Below are positions 25,738-34,579 of a DNA stretch of 64,000 nt, in pieces. Position numbers and translations under genes: made by a program. The DNA comes from Roseinatronobacter ekhonensis (lineage in GTDB: Bacteria; Pseudomonadota; Alphaproteobacteria; Rhodobacterales; Rhodobacteraceae): positions 62,001-126,000 of the forward strand of contig NZ_UIHC01000003.1 of NCBI RefSeq assembly GCF_900499075.1. The letters are read 5' to 3'. Every line of letters begins with the position of its first letter. The stretch's first letter is position 1. The notes beneath the pieces are model-generated. The model was not told the origin of the DNA. It was given only the letters and a program-made list of their open reading frames with translations, and searched no databases.

Positions 25738-25747
25738 CCTGCTCTCC

Positions 25748-25813
25748 ATTTTTCATCCTTGCAAAAATATCCCGGGGGAGTCGCGCCGCAGGTGCGACGG
25801 GGGCAGCGCCCCC
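25748..25813 (+). repeat. REP-like intergenic element, copy C
   Basis: Core TTTTTCATCCTTGCAAAAATA followed by a CCCGGGGGAG block, then hairpin TCGCGCC-GCA-GGTGCGA and hairpin GGGGGC-AGC-GCCCCC. The order is the same as in copy A at 3067. It lies between dgt and the PLP-enzyme gene, both leftward, upstream of the latter. Confidence 0.7.
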
Positions 25814-25872
25814 AGCGCGGACGATCCGCGCCGCTGCGCGGCCCCCTCGATGGGGGCCAAGCGGCGCCCCCT

Positions 25873-27048
25873 TTACCGGTCAGGCGCGCCGAGCAGCCGG
25901 GCATGTTCCTGAATGGCGAAACGGTCGGTCATACCCGCCACGTAATCCGCCACAATCCGCGCCAGCGCGGTTTCATCCTTTGCGATATCCATATCCAGAC
26001 GCCATTCCGGCGGCAACAGGTCCGGCCGCGCCATGAATAGCGGGAACAGATCCTCGACCATCGCCGTCACCTTGCTGCGCATCTCGATCACGCTTGGGGC
26101 GCGGTACATGCGGGTGAACAGGAAATGCCGGATCACCTTCAATTCGCGAAACAGCCGGTCGGAAAACCGGATGATGGTCAACCCAAGATCGCGGATATCC
26201 TGCGCCGAATGCAGATCGGCAGGCCCCAACCGCGTGCCCGCCACCAGCAGCACATCCTCTACCATCACGCCAAAGACCCGGCGCAGCGCCTCGTGGCGGC
26301 GGCGCATCGGCTCCAGCCCCGGATAGCGCTTGTCCACCTCGGCAAAGGCCGGGCCGGTGATCGGCAGTTCCATCAGGTCGTCTTCGGTGAACAGGCCAGA
26401 GCGCAACCCGTCATGCAGGTCATGGTGGTTATAGGCAATGTCATCGGCAATCGCTGCCACCTGTGCTTCGGCGCTGGCATAGCCGGACAATTCCAGATCG
26501 AAGCCCGCATTGCATTCGGCCAGCGCATAGGGCAGCACCTCGCCTTTCAGCGGGTGGCCGCCCGCATCCGTGACCGGCCCGTTATGCTTGGCGATCCCTT
26601 CCAGCGTTTCCCATGTCAGGTTCAGCCCGTCGAAATCGGCGTAATGGCGTTCCAGCCGCGTGACGATCCGCAAGGCCTGGGCATTGTGGTCGAACCCGCC
26701 ATACGGGGCCATCAATGCGCAAAGCGCATCCTCGCCCGTGTGGCCAAAGGGCGGGTGGCCCAGATCATGCGCCAGCGCGATCGCCTCTGCCAGATCGGTA
26801 TTCAGGCCCAGTGCCGCAGCTAGGGTGCGGGCGACTTGCGCGACCTCGATCGAATGGGTCAGGCGGGTGCGGTAGTAGTCGCCCTCGTGTTCGATGAACA
26901 CTTGGGTCTTGTGTTTCAGGCGTCGGAACGCGCTGGAATGGATGATCCGGTCGCGGTCACGCTGAAAGGGTGAGCGAAACGTGCTCATCGCCTCCGGGTA
27001 GGCCCGCCCGCGCGAGTCTTCGGGCTGTGTGGCATAGGGTTTGAGCAT
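25873..27048 (-). CDS. dgt: Deoxyguanosinetriphosphate triphosphohydrolase-like protein
   Basis: 391 residues, HD-domain dNTP triphosphohydrolase (releases triphosphate from dGTP or other dNTPs). The opening SPFQRDRDRIIHSSAFRRL and the metal-binding HDLGHPPFGH, preceded by THSIEVAQVAR, are family hallmarks. The start is ATG 27048. Divergent from erpA, a pairing common in Rhodobacteraceae. Confidence 0.94.
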   Translation of the reverse strand: MLKPYATQPEDSRGRAYPEAMSTFRSPFQRDRDRIIHSSAFRRLKHKTQVFIEHEGDYYRTRLTHSIEVAQVARTLAAALGLNTDLAEAIALAHDLGHPPFGHTGEDALCALMAPYGGFDHNAQALRIVTRLERHYADFDGLNLTWETLEGIAKHNGPVTDAGGHPLKGEVLPYALAECNAGFDLELSGYASAEAQVAAIADDIAYNHHDLHDGLRSGLFTEDDLMELPITGPAFAEVDKRYPGLEPMRRRHEALRRVFGVMVEDVLLVAGTRLGPADLHSAQDIRDLGLTIIRFSDRLFRELKVIRHFLFTRMYRAPSVIEMRSKVTAMVEDLFPLFMARPDLLPPEWRLDMDIAKDETALARIVADYVAGMTDRFAIQEHARLLGAPDR

Positions 27049-27133
27049 GATCCCTCCGGTCGGCTTGCCCCGCGCAGGTTCCGCGCTTATATCAGAGTGT
27101 AGTTATCAGGAATATGACAGGAAAAGGCGTACC

Positions 27134-27466
27134 ATGTCCTTTGCCATCCCCCCTCGTGTCAGTGACCGGGCCTTTGCCCGCCTCGCCGAGATTGCCGAAG
27201 ACGCAGGCGAGGTCAAGGCCCTGCGCGTCGCCGTAAATGGCGGCGGATGCTCGGGTTTTCAGTATGATATCGGGTTTGACCAGCCTGCCGATGACGATCT
27301 GGTGCTGGAACGCGACGGCCACAAGGTTCTGGTCGATCCGGTCTCGCTGCCATTTCTGGAAAACGCGGTGATCGACTTTTCCGAAGACCTGATCGGCGCA
27401 CGGTTCGTGATCGACAACCCCAATGCCTCTTCCAGTTGCGGCTGTGGCATAAGTTTCGCCATGTAA
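27134..27466 (+). CDS. erpA: A-type iron-sulfur carrier, ErpA/HesB family
   Basis: 110 residues. Delivers Fe-S clusters to apoproteins. The three cluster cysteines are C39 (GGGCSGFQY), C102 and C104 (SSCGCGISF). AGGAAAAGG precedes ATG 27134; the in-frame extension to 27041 lies across the divergent promoter and is rejected. Confidence 0.93.
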   Translation: MSFAIPPRVSDRAFARLAEIAEDAGEVKALRVAVNGGGCSGFQYDIGFDQPADDDLVLERDGHKVLVDPVSLPFLENAVIDFSEDLIGARFVIDNPNASSSCGCGISFAM

Positions 27467-27509
27467 CGCGTGTGTCACTGGCGAAACTGCAATGTCGCCT
27501 TGAACTTTG

Positions 27510-27534
27510 GCGTCAAGTCTACAAGTCTTGACGC
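27510..27534. promoter_or_regulatory. Perfect dyad in the pmtA leader
   Basis: GCGTCAAG and CTTGACGC form a perfect 8-bp inverted repeat around nine bases, ending 14 bp before the pmtA ATG. It could be an operator or an RNA stem next to the ribosome binding site. No known motif fits; the half-sites resemble FNR halves (TTGAC) but the spacing is wrong. Confidence 0.5.
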
Positions 27535-27548
27535 AACAGGGGGATGAC

Positions 27549-28166
27549 ATGAAGCCAGAATCGATTACCACGAGTTATCGCCGTTGGGCACCGATTTATG
27601 ACGCGACCTTCGGGCAGATCACCCATGCCGGTCGCCGTCATGCGACCGAGGTGGCCAACCAGACCGGCGGGGACGTGCTGGAAGTCGGCGTCGGCACAGG
27701 GCTCGCGCTGCCCTATTACGCGCCTGGCGTGTCGGTCACGGGCATAGATTTCTCGGAAGATATGCTGGAGCGTGCGCGCGCCAAGGTATCCGAGGAAAAC
27801 CTGAGCCAAGTACGCGAATTGCGTCAGATGGATGCGCGCAAGTTGGATTTTGCCGATGACAGTTTCGACATCGTGGTCGCGATGCATCTTATTTCTGTCG
27901 TGCCGGACCCCGAGCAGGTAATGGCCGAAATGGCGCGCGTCTGCAAACCCGGCGGACAAATTTTGGTGGTGAACCATTTCGCCCGCGAAGAGGGGTGTCT
28001 GGCATGGTTTGAGCGCAAATTCGCGCCGTTCGCAGATTATCTGGGGTGGCATTCCAACTTCCCAAAAGATCGCGTGCTTGGGGTAGACGCGTTGAGCTTG
28101 GTTGAGGAAAAGCACCTGACCAAGCTGGGCCTGTTCACCTTTTTGCGGATGCAGAAAGCCGCCTAG
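27549..28166 (+). CDS. pmtA: Phosphatidylethanolamine N-methyltransferase, Rhodobacter type
   Basis: 205 residues, close to the length of R. sphaeroides PmtA, which methylates phosphatidylethanolamine stepwise to phosphatidylcholine using SAM at the inner membrane. The SAM site is VLEVGVGTGLALPYY with acidic VTGIDFSEDML downstream, and the opening SYRRWAPIYDATFG is typical of the family. The start is ATG 27549 with AGGGGGAT upstream. Confidence 0.88.
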   Translation: MKPESITTSYRRWAPIYDATFGQITHAGRRHATEVANQTGGDVLEVGVGTGLALPYYAPGVSVTGIDFSEDMLERARAKVSEENLSQVRELRQMDARKLDFADDSFDIVVAMHLISVVPDPEQVMAEMARVCKPGGQILVVNHFAREEGCLAWFERKFAPFADYLGWHSNFPKDRVLGVDALSLVEEKHLTKLGLFTFLRMQKAA

Positions 28167-28193
28167 AGTTGTGGCGGGGCCGGACCCGTTTGC

Positions 28194-28500
28194 CTATTCG
28201 AACGCTCTGACCTCGCCCGATTTCAGGCGCGACCTATAGCTGTTATCCAAGCGTTTCATGATCGGCAGCATTGATGCAGGCCGATTGCGTTCACAACCGA
28301 TATTACGAACAAAGCCGCATCCGAGAAGTCCAGCACCGAACCAAGGTTCGACTCCGCGCCGACTGAGTCGAAGACGATCATGTCTTTGGCCTTGCCTTCG
28401 CCAAAGATGTAGGGCCACCCTTTCATCCCGTTGTAAGGCTTTGCAATCATTTGGAAAATGCAAACAGCAGTGGTGACTGACGGCGCATAAACGGCCCAGA
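28194..28500 (-). pseudogene. Remnant of an alanine:cation (AGCS) symporter gene, C-terminal end
   Basis: Two reading frames each carry parts of the C-terminus of an AGCS sodium:alanine symporter. One frame reads NGMKGWPYIFGEGKA and then LGSVLDFSDAALFV until a stop at 28256. The final LPIMKRLDNSYRSRLKSGEV lies in another frame and ends at a stop at 28194. In intact relatives these blocks are continuous (YYGxKGWTYIFGEGKA, LGxVLDFSDA, LxPxVKRE, RLKSGE). At least one frameshift is present, and the N-terminal three quarters are gone or unrecognisable. Confidence 0.8.
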
Positions 28501-28814
28501 CCCACCTGCCGCGGACGCCATGGCACACTCGATGCAACATCGCCCACCGTGGCCACCCCGCCCGCATAATACACAATGTCGGGCCCGCTTTCCGCATTGA
28601 TCCCGATTTCTGCATGAGAATGACCAGCGCGGTCATGCCTGCGTTGCCATTGGAAAATGCTGCGGATGTGCTGAAAATTGCGCTGGACGGCGCACGGCGG
28701 CGGCATGGCTGTGCCAGTTCGCCGCAGGGTGTTTGGCAATGCCCGCCCCCAAGGGCTTGCCCCAGAGGGACCGCTTGACTACACCCATAGCGCAATAGCA
28801 AGAGCCGGATTGCC
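28501..28814. other. Degraded sequence upstream of the AGCS remnant
   Basis: About 310 bp before the ABC exporter with no intact gene. Open frames on the minus strand look like eroded coding sequence and may be more of the symporter, but I cannot align them. The right end should hold the promoter of the ABC exporter. Confidence 0.4.
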
Positions 28815-30602
28815 ATGACAGACACGACCGCCGCGCGCGATGCGCGGGCCAAATCGAAGAATATCTCGGCCCTGCGCGGTCTTTGGCCCTTCATCCGCCC
28901 CTATCGCACCTTGCTGATCGTGGCCATGGTCGCGCTGATCTCGACCGCGGCCATCACGCTGACCCTGCCCTTGGCGGTGCGCCGCGTGGTCGACGGGTTC
29001 GAAGCGCGCGAAATGGCAATGCTGAACCAGTATTTCGGTGCGGCGCTTGGGCTTGCAGGGCTTTTGGCCCTTGGCACGGGCCTGCGCTACTACTTCGTCA
29101 CAAGGCTGGGCGAACGCATCGTGGCCGATATCCGCAAGGCGCTCTTTGCAAAGGTGATCGACCGGTCGCCCGCGTTCTATGAGCGGATCATGACCGGTGA
29201 AGTTCTATCACGCCTGACAACCGACACCACGCTGATCCAGTCGGTGATCGGGTCGTCCGTCTCGATCGCGCTGCGCAACGCCCTGATGCTGATCGGCGGG
29301 CTGGCGCTGCTGGCACTGACATCGGCCAAGCTGACCGGCTTCGTGCTACTGATGGTGCCGGTCATCATCGTGCCCATCGTGGTCATGGGGCGCAAGCTGC
29401 GCACCCTGTCGCGCGAGAACCAGGACTGGATCGCGGCAAGCTCGGGTAACGCCTCGGAAGCGCTGAGCGCGGTGCAAACCGTGCAGGCCAACACAGCAGA
29501 AGCGACCAGCCGCGCAGAATTCGATCGCGTGACCGAAATCAGTTTCGACGTGGCACGCAAGCGCATCCTGACCCGCTCGGCCTTGACGGTGGTGGTGATC
29601 TTCCTGGTCTTTGCCGGTATTCTGGGCACGCTTTGGGTGGGCGCGCGCGACGTATCGGCGGGCACAATGACACCGGGTGAGCTGGCGCAATTCGTCATCT
29701 ACGCGGTGATCGTCGCCGGGTCCGTCGGGGCGCTGTCGGAAATCTGGTCGGAGATTCAGCGCGCGGCGGGCGCGACAGAGCGGCTTGTGGAACTGCTGAT
29801 CGCGGTCGACACCGTTCTTGATCCCGCCGCACCCCGCGCCCTGCCGCGCCCCGCACGGGGCGAGGTGCGGTTCGACAACGTCACCTTCACCTACCCGACC
29901 CGCCCTGACGAGCGCGCGCTGAACGGCGTCACGCTTGATGTGCGCCCCGGCGAAACCGTGGCGCTGGTCGGCCCGTCGGGCGCGGGCAAGACGACCATCC
30001 TGCAAATGCTGATGCGGTTTTATGACCCGGCGCAGGGCCAGGTGATGATCGACGGGATGGACCTGCGCGACATGGCGCGCACCGATTTCCGGCAGGTCAT
30101 GGCGCTGGTGCCGCAAGACCCGATGATCTTCGCCACCTCGGCGCTGGAAAATATCCGCTACGGGCGGCCCGGTGCCACGGATGCAGAGGTGAAGGACGCC
30201 GCACGCGCCGCCGCCGCCGATCTGTTCATAGAGAAACTGCCCAACGGCTACACCACCGAATTGGGCGAGCGCGGGGTGATGCTGTCGGGCGGGCAACGCC
30301 AACGCATCGCCATCGCCCGCGCCATATTGCGCGACGCCCCGATCCTGCTGCTGGACGAGGCGACCTCGGCATTGGATGCCGAATCCGAAGCCGCCGTGCA
30401 GCGCGCCGTCGACCACCTGTCGAAAGACCGCACAACCATCGTGATCGCGCACCGTCTGGCCACGGTCAAACAGGCCGACCGGATCGTGGTGTTCGAGGAC
30501 GGGCAGATCGTGGCACAGGGACGGCATGACGAGCTGGTGTCTGAGGGCGGGCTGTATGCGCGGCTGGCGCGGTTGCAGTTCACGGCGGATCGGGCGGCTT
30601 GA
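28815..30602 (+). CDS. MsbA-like ABC exporter (fused membrane and ATPase domains)
   Basis: 595 residues. Six-helix membrane domain (about 20-320), then a nucleotide-binding domain with Walker A GPSGAGKTT, signature LSGGQRQR, Walker B ILLLDEATSALD and switch His in IVIAHRL. Half-transporter acting as a homodimer in the inner membrane. Substrates of this type include lipid A and drugs; which applies here is unknown. Convergent with the AT-rich PIN-like gene that follows. Confidence 0.9.
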   Translation: MTDTTAARDARAKSKNISALRGLWPFIRPYRTLLIVAMVALISTAAITLTLPLAVRRVVDGFEAREMAMLNQYFGAALGLAGLLALGTGLRYYFVTRLGERIVADIRKALFAKVIDRSPAFYERIMTGEVLSRLTTDTTLIQSVIGSSVSIALRNALMLIGGLALLALTSAKLTGFVLLMVPVIIVPIVVMGRKLRTLSRENQDWIAASSGNASEALSAVQTVQANTAEATSRAEFDRVTEISFDVARKRILTRSALTVVVIFLVFAGILGTLWVGARDVSAGTMTPGELAQFVIYAVIVAGSVGALSEIWSEIQRAAGATERLVELLIAVDTVLDPAAPRALPRPARGEVRFDNVTFTYPTRPDERALNGVTLDVRPGETVALVGPSGAGKTTILQMLMRFYDPAQGQVMIDGMDLRDMARTDFRQVMALVPQDPMIFATSALENIRYGRPGATDAEVKDAARAAAADLFIEKLPNGYTTELGERGVMLSGGQRQRIAIARAILRDAPILLLDEATSALDAESEAAVQRAVDHLSKDRTTIVIAHRLATVKQADRIVVFEDGQIVAQGRHDELVSEGGLYARLARLQFTADRAA

Positions 30603-30634
30603 GACGAAAAACGACCAACTGTTTGGCGCTGCAC

Positions 30635-31576
30635 TTAATTCTTAAGTATATCTGTTAAGTCAGAGGTTATTTGGGACGAGAATTCTTGATCTAGTCCAGC
30701 CTGTCTAGCACGCTGTGCAAAAGGTTTCTCCGCAACGACAACATCAGCATATGGTAGCGTTGTTGACATGAACAAAATGTCACGCACGTCGTTTTCTGTA
30801 AGTTCAGTGTTCTCTGCTTCGAGTTTCAGCGCTAACTCCCTTTCAATGAACAGGCATGGCACTTTCCTGATCAAGTCTCGTTTAAAGCTGTCAGGGCAAT
30901 CCCGGAATGCTCTGTCTGATAAACCAACGCTTGCGACGGCCTCCCAGAAATGATCTTGATTTTCCAAAAACATACTAAAGCTTAGGGCTCTCCTCCGCAT
31001 AGAAAGACCCAATTCTCGTTGCGCTTCTCTTCGCTGTTGAATTCGTCCGAGAAGCGCGGCCGTTTCAGTGGAGAAATTCCCTACAGCGGCTTGTCGTGTT
31101 ACTTCATCAGTTTCAGAGAGATATGAGAATAATGCATAGCTAGAGTTTTCGTCAACCCATGAAACATGCGGCTCAGAGATTGGAACATCTCCGATTAACC
31201 GATTGGTGGGGATAACCGCTTCCCAAAACCTGCGTGTCAAATACCACTGGTCATTCTCATCGTATGGGATTACTTTAAAGTTATATCTTAGGATTTTTTC
31301 TATCTCCCTCTGACGTTGTTGGTATCTTCCAACAAAACACAGGCCTCGGCTCAACACCGACTGTACAAGTGCAAGTTCTCGTCGACGGTTATCATCACCT
31401 ATCTTAAAGGTTTCATAGATATTTGAAAACGTAAGAGGAAACTTGACACGACCAGAATTCACAAGATCGACAAGCTTTTTCAATTTTACTGCTTGGTGTA
31501 TATTCTTATCTTGCGTCTTCCAAGCAATAGCAATTTCAATCCACTTATTTTGGTCAAGCGCAATAGTTTTTGCCAA
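30635..31576 (-). CDS. PIN-like-domain protein, probably acquired
   Basis: 313 residues encoded by DNA clearly richer in A and T than all its neighbours. The N-terminal strand ALDQNKWIEIA (D8), E55 in NIYET, and the C-terminal ENDVRDIL with LPYADVVVAEKPFA (D263, D266, D278) give the acidic set of a PIN-like nuclease. The middle is helical with SMRRRALSFSMFLE. PIN domains are metal-dependent RNases, often toxins or defence effectors; this long solitary version is of unknown role. The start is TTG 31576 with GGAG 9 bases upstream. No antitoxin-like partner is next to it. It occupies the junction of two convergent genes, a neutral insertion site. Confidence 0.7.
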   Translation of the reverse strand: MAKTIALDQNKWIEIAIAWKTQDKNIHQAVKLKKLVDLVNSGRVKFPLTFSNIYETFKIGDDNRRRELALVQSVLSRGLCFVGRYQQRQREIEKILRYNFKVIPYDENDQWYLTRRFWEAVIPTNRLIGDVPISEPHVSWVDENSSYALFSYLSETDEVTRQAAVGNFSTETAALLGRIQQRREAQRELGLSMRRRALSFSMFLENQDHFWEAVASVGLSDRAFRDCPDSFKRDLIRKVPCLFIERELALKLEAENTELTENDVRDILFMSTTLPYADVVVAEKPFAQRARQAGLDQEFSSQITSDLTDILKN

Positions 31577-31647
31577 ATTTTAATTCTCCGTGTTCACCGT
31601 CTATCTAGGAAAAAGCCCAAACAATATCAGTATACGGGGGCAGAACC

Positions 31648-32931
31648 TCACTCAAACTTAGCCCTGATCCTTTTCACCATTCCCCAGACCCCCAGCACCA
31701 CCACCGGCGCCAGCACCGCCATGGCGACGGTTTTGGACACGCCCGCAGGTTCCGCCAGTGGCATCACCAGATAGGCCACCAAATTCACCGCGTAGTAGCT
31801 GATCGCGACCACCGACAGCCCTTCGACCGTATGTTGCAGGCGCAGTTGCAGGTCGGCGCGTTTGTCCATGCTGGCGAGCAATTCCTGGTTCTGGGCCGAG
31901 CGTTCCACATCCACCCGCGTCGATAGCAACTGCCCCGCCCGCATGGCGCGTTCGGCCATCTTGGCCAGCCGCGCCTCGGCCGATTTCACCGTGCGCATGG
32001 CGGGATCGAACCGGCGCATCATGAATTCGTGCAGGGTCTGCCGCCCGTTGAACCGTGCCTCACGCAGCACCTGAATGCGCTGATGCACAAGCGCCTCATA
32101 GGCCCCGGTCGCCCCGAAACGGAAGGAGGATTCGACGACCATATTCTCCAACTCCGAGGAAATCCGCAAAAGCTGTTCCAGCGTTTCCTCGGATTTCGAC
32201 CCGCTTTCATTCATCGCACGGGTCAACCGGGTCAGCTCATCATCCAGCGCGCCCATTTGCGGCGACATGGACCGCGCGCGCAGCAGGCCCAGCATGGAGA
32301 TGGTCTTGTAGGTCTCTATCTCGCACATGCGCTGGACAATACGCCCCACGCGCCGCCCGCCAGTGCCTTGTTTCACGAACAGCGCCATGCGGATATGGCC
32401 CGCGGCATCAATCCGAAAATCGCTGGCAATGACCGCGACACCGTCCAGAACCGCCGAGGCCGCAAGGCTTTCGGGCACGAACCAGTCCAGCATCTTGTCG
32501 ATCATGTCTTCGGTGTTGTCCGGCATCACCTCTATGCGCATGATGATAGAGGTCAGACGCTTGCCCGGCGCGTCCCCCAACCAATCGGCGGGGTAGACAT
32601 CGAAACTGGCCGGATCGAACGGCCGGTCGGTCAGCCCCTGCTCGAATGTGGTGTAGGTCACGAACTCTGTATGGCTTTCCCATTTCATATGGTAGCGGCC
32701 CATATCGGTCGAGAAATGCGTGGCATCAGGGGCGGGGTGCCCGGCGCCGTGCCGCTCCAGCAGCGCCAGCAGGTGGTCGCGGTCATCCTCGCGCGAGCGT
32801 TTGGCGGCAAAGCGCGGCGGCTTGATGGCCAGAAACGTCGCCGTCATCGGCGCCGTGATCTTGGCCGCCGGGCGCGCGTGCAATTCGTTGACCATGGCGT
32901 AGCGGTCGGGATGGTCCTGAATGGGAGGCAT
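31648..32931 (-). CDS. DUF3422 family membrane protein
   Basis: 427 residues. The opening HPDRYAMVNELHARPAAKI and the long helical middle are hallmarks of DUF3422. Two membrane helices lie near the C-terminus (GLSVVAISYYAVNLVAYLV and a second around AMAVLAPVVVLGVWGM). The large N-terminal part should face the cytoplasm. Function unknown. ATG 32931 is the start; it is a stand-alone gene. Confidence 0.85.
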   Translation of the reverse strand: MPPIQDHPDRYAMVNELHARPAAKITAPMTATFLAIKPPRFAAKRSREDDRDHLLALLERHGAGHPAPDATHFSTDMGRYHMKWESHTEFVTYTTFEQGLTDRPFDPASFDVYPADWLGDAPGKRLTSIIMRIEVMPDNTEDMIDKMLDWFVPESLAASAVLDGVAVIASDFRIDAAGHIRMALFVKQGTGGRRVGRIVQRMCEIETYKTISMLGLLRARSMSPQMGALDDELTRLTRAMNESGSKSEETLEQLLRISSELENMVVESSFRFGATGAYEALVHQRIQVLREARFNGRQTLHEFMMRRFDPAMRTVKSAEARLAKMAERAMRAGQLLSTRVDVERSAQNQELLASMDKRADLQLRLQHTVEGLSVVAISYYAVNLVAYLVMPLAEPAGVSKTVAMAVLAPVVVLGVWGMVKRIRAKFE

Positions 32932-33069
32932 GGGGGCTGACCTTGGCTGGCGCTGTATATGTCTGCCCTAAAGCATATTCTGCACCGCCGCAAAGAAAAG
33001 CGCGCGGGCGGTGTCCTTGTGCATACTTGCAAGCGGGCAACACTTATTCGGCGGGCGCATGCGCGCATG

Positions 33070-33102
33070 AAAAAACCGCCACCCTGTGGGGGCAGCGGTT
33101 TT
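33070..33102 (-). terminator. Rho-independent terminator of pntB
   Basis: Read leftward: AAAACCGCTGCCCCC, a 3-base loop, then GGGTGGCGGTTTT and more T. The stem starts 25 bp after the pntB stop. Confidence 0.88.
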
Positions 33103-33127
33103 CGTGGTGTCGGAGGGCAGCCGCCCG

Positions 33128-34564
33128 TCAGTCGATCAGCGGCACCAGACTGTCGAAGCTGGCTTTCGCATCGCCATAGAACATGCGGGTGTTGTCCTTG
33201 TAAAACAGCGGGTTTTCGATGCCCGAATAGCCCGTGCCCTGCCCGCGTTTGCTGACAAAGACCTGTTTGGCCTTCCACACTTCCAGCACCGGCATGCCGG
33301 CGATGGGGCTGTTGGGGTCATCCTGCGCCGCCGGGTTGACGATGTCGTTCGAGCCGATGACGATCACCACATCGGTCGATGGCAGATCGTCATTGATCTC
33401 GTCCATCTCCAGCACGATGTCGTAGGGCACCTTGGCCTCGGCCAGAAGCACGTTCATGTGCCCCGGCAAACGGCCCGCCACGGGGTGGATGGCAAAGCGC
33501 ACCTCCTTGCCCTGCGCACGCAGTTTGCGGGTCAGTTCCGCCACGGTCTGCTGGGCTTGGGCCACAGCCATCCCATAGCCCGGCACGATGACGATGCTGT
33601 CGGCCTCGTTCAGGGCCGACGCCACGCCGCCTGCGTCGATCGCGACTTGCTCGCCTTCGACAGCCATCTGGTCGCCCTTGGCCGCACCGCCAAAGCCGCC
33701 AAGGATGACGCTGACAAAGCTGCGGTTCATGGCCTTGCACATGATGTAGGACAGGATCGCGCCAGACGACCCGACCAGCGCTCCGACCACGATCAGCAGA
33801 TCATTGCCAAGCGAGAAACCAATCGCCGCTGCCGCCCAGCCCGAATAGCTGTTGAGCATGGACACCACCACAGGCATGTCGGCGCCGCCGATGCCCATGA
33901 TCAGGTGGTAGCCGATGAAAAGCGCCAGAATGGTCAGCAGAACCAGCGTCCAGCTTCCCATGCCGCCCAAGTAGGCGAACATCAGCACCAGCGAGCCTGC
34001 CGCAGCCGCTGCATTCAGCAGGTGGCCGCCGGGCAGTTGCTTGGCCGACGTGTCGACCTTGCCCGCCAGTTTGCCATAGGCGATGACCGAGCCGGTGAAG
34101 GTGACAGCACCGATCCAGATGCCCAGCACCAGTTCGACCCGCAAGATCGTAATCTCGACCGGAGCTTTCTTGGCAACCAGCGTTGCAAAGGCGCCTTCCA
34201 AGGCGTCCCCCGCCGACTGTGCGGCCTGAACCATGTTGATCGTGATGTCGGCGTTGAAACCGACGATGACCGCCGCCAGACCGACTAGCGAATGCATGAT
34301 CGCCACCAGTTCGGGCATTTGCGTCATTTGCACCTTGGTGGCAAGCTGGTAGCCCACGCCCGCCCCCAGTGCGATCAGCACAAGCGACGCGGGCCACAGC
34401 CCCTGCCCCGGTCCGATCAGCGTGCCGATCACGGCAATTGCCATGCCCGCAATGCCATACCAGACTGCGCGTTTCGCGCTTTCCTGACCGGACAGACCGC
34501 CCAGACTAAGGATGAAAAGAACTGCCGCGACCACATAGGTCGCAATCGTGAATCCGTATTCCAT
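33128..34564 (-). CDS. pntB: NAD(P) transhydrogenase subunit beta
   Basis: 478 residues. About eight or nine membrane helices, then the NADP-binding domain with [14 protein letters not shown] and [15 protein letters not shown]. With PntA it couples proton entry to hydride transfer from NADH to NADP, supplying NADPH. Follows pntA by 15 bp and ends at a strong terminator. Confidence 0.97.
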   Translation of the reverse strand: MEYGFTIATYVVAAVLFILSLGGLSGQESAKRAVWYGIAGMAIAVIGTLIGPGQGLWPASLVLIALGAGVGYQLATKVQMTQMPELVAIMHSLVGLAAVIVGFNADITINMVQAAQSAGDALEGAFATLVAKKAPVEITILRVELVLGIWIGAVTFTGSVIAYGKLAGKVDTSAKQLPGGHLLNAAAAAGSLVLMFAYLGGMGSWTLVLLTILALFIGYHLIMGIGGADMPVVVSMLNSYSGWAAAAIGFSLGNDLLIVVGALVGSSGAILSYIMCKAMNRSFVSVILGGFGGAAKGDQMAVEGEQVAIDAGGVASALNEADSIVIVPGYGMAVAQAQQTVAELTRKLRAQGKEVRFAIHPVAGRLPGHMNVLLAEAKVPYDIVLEMDEINDDLPSTDVVIVIGSNDIVNPAAQDDPNSPIAGMPVLEVWKAKQVFVSKRGQGTGYSGIENPLFYKDNTRMFYGDAKASFDSLVPLID

Positions 34565-34579
34565 ACCTGATCCCCCGCC

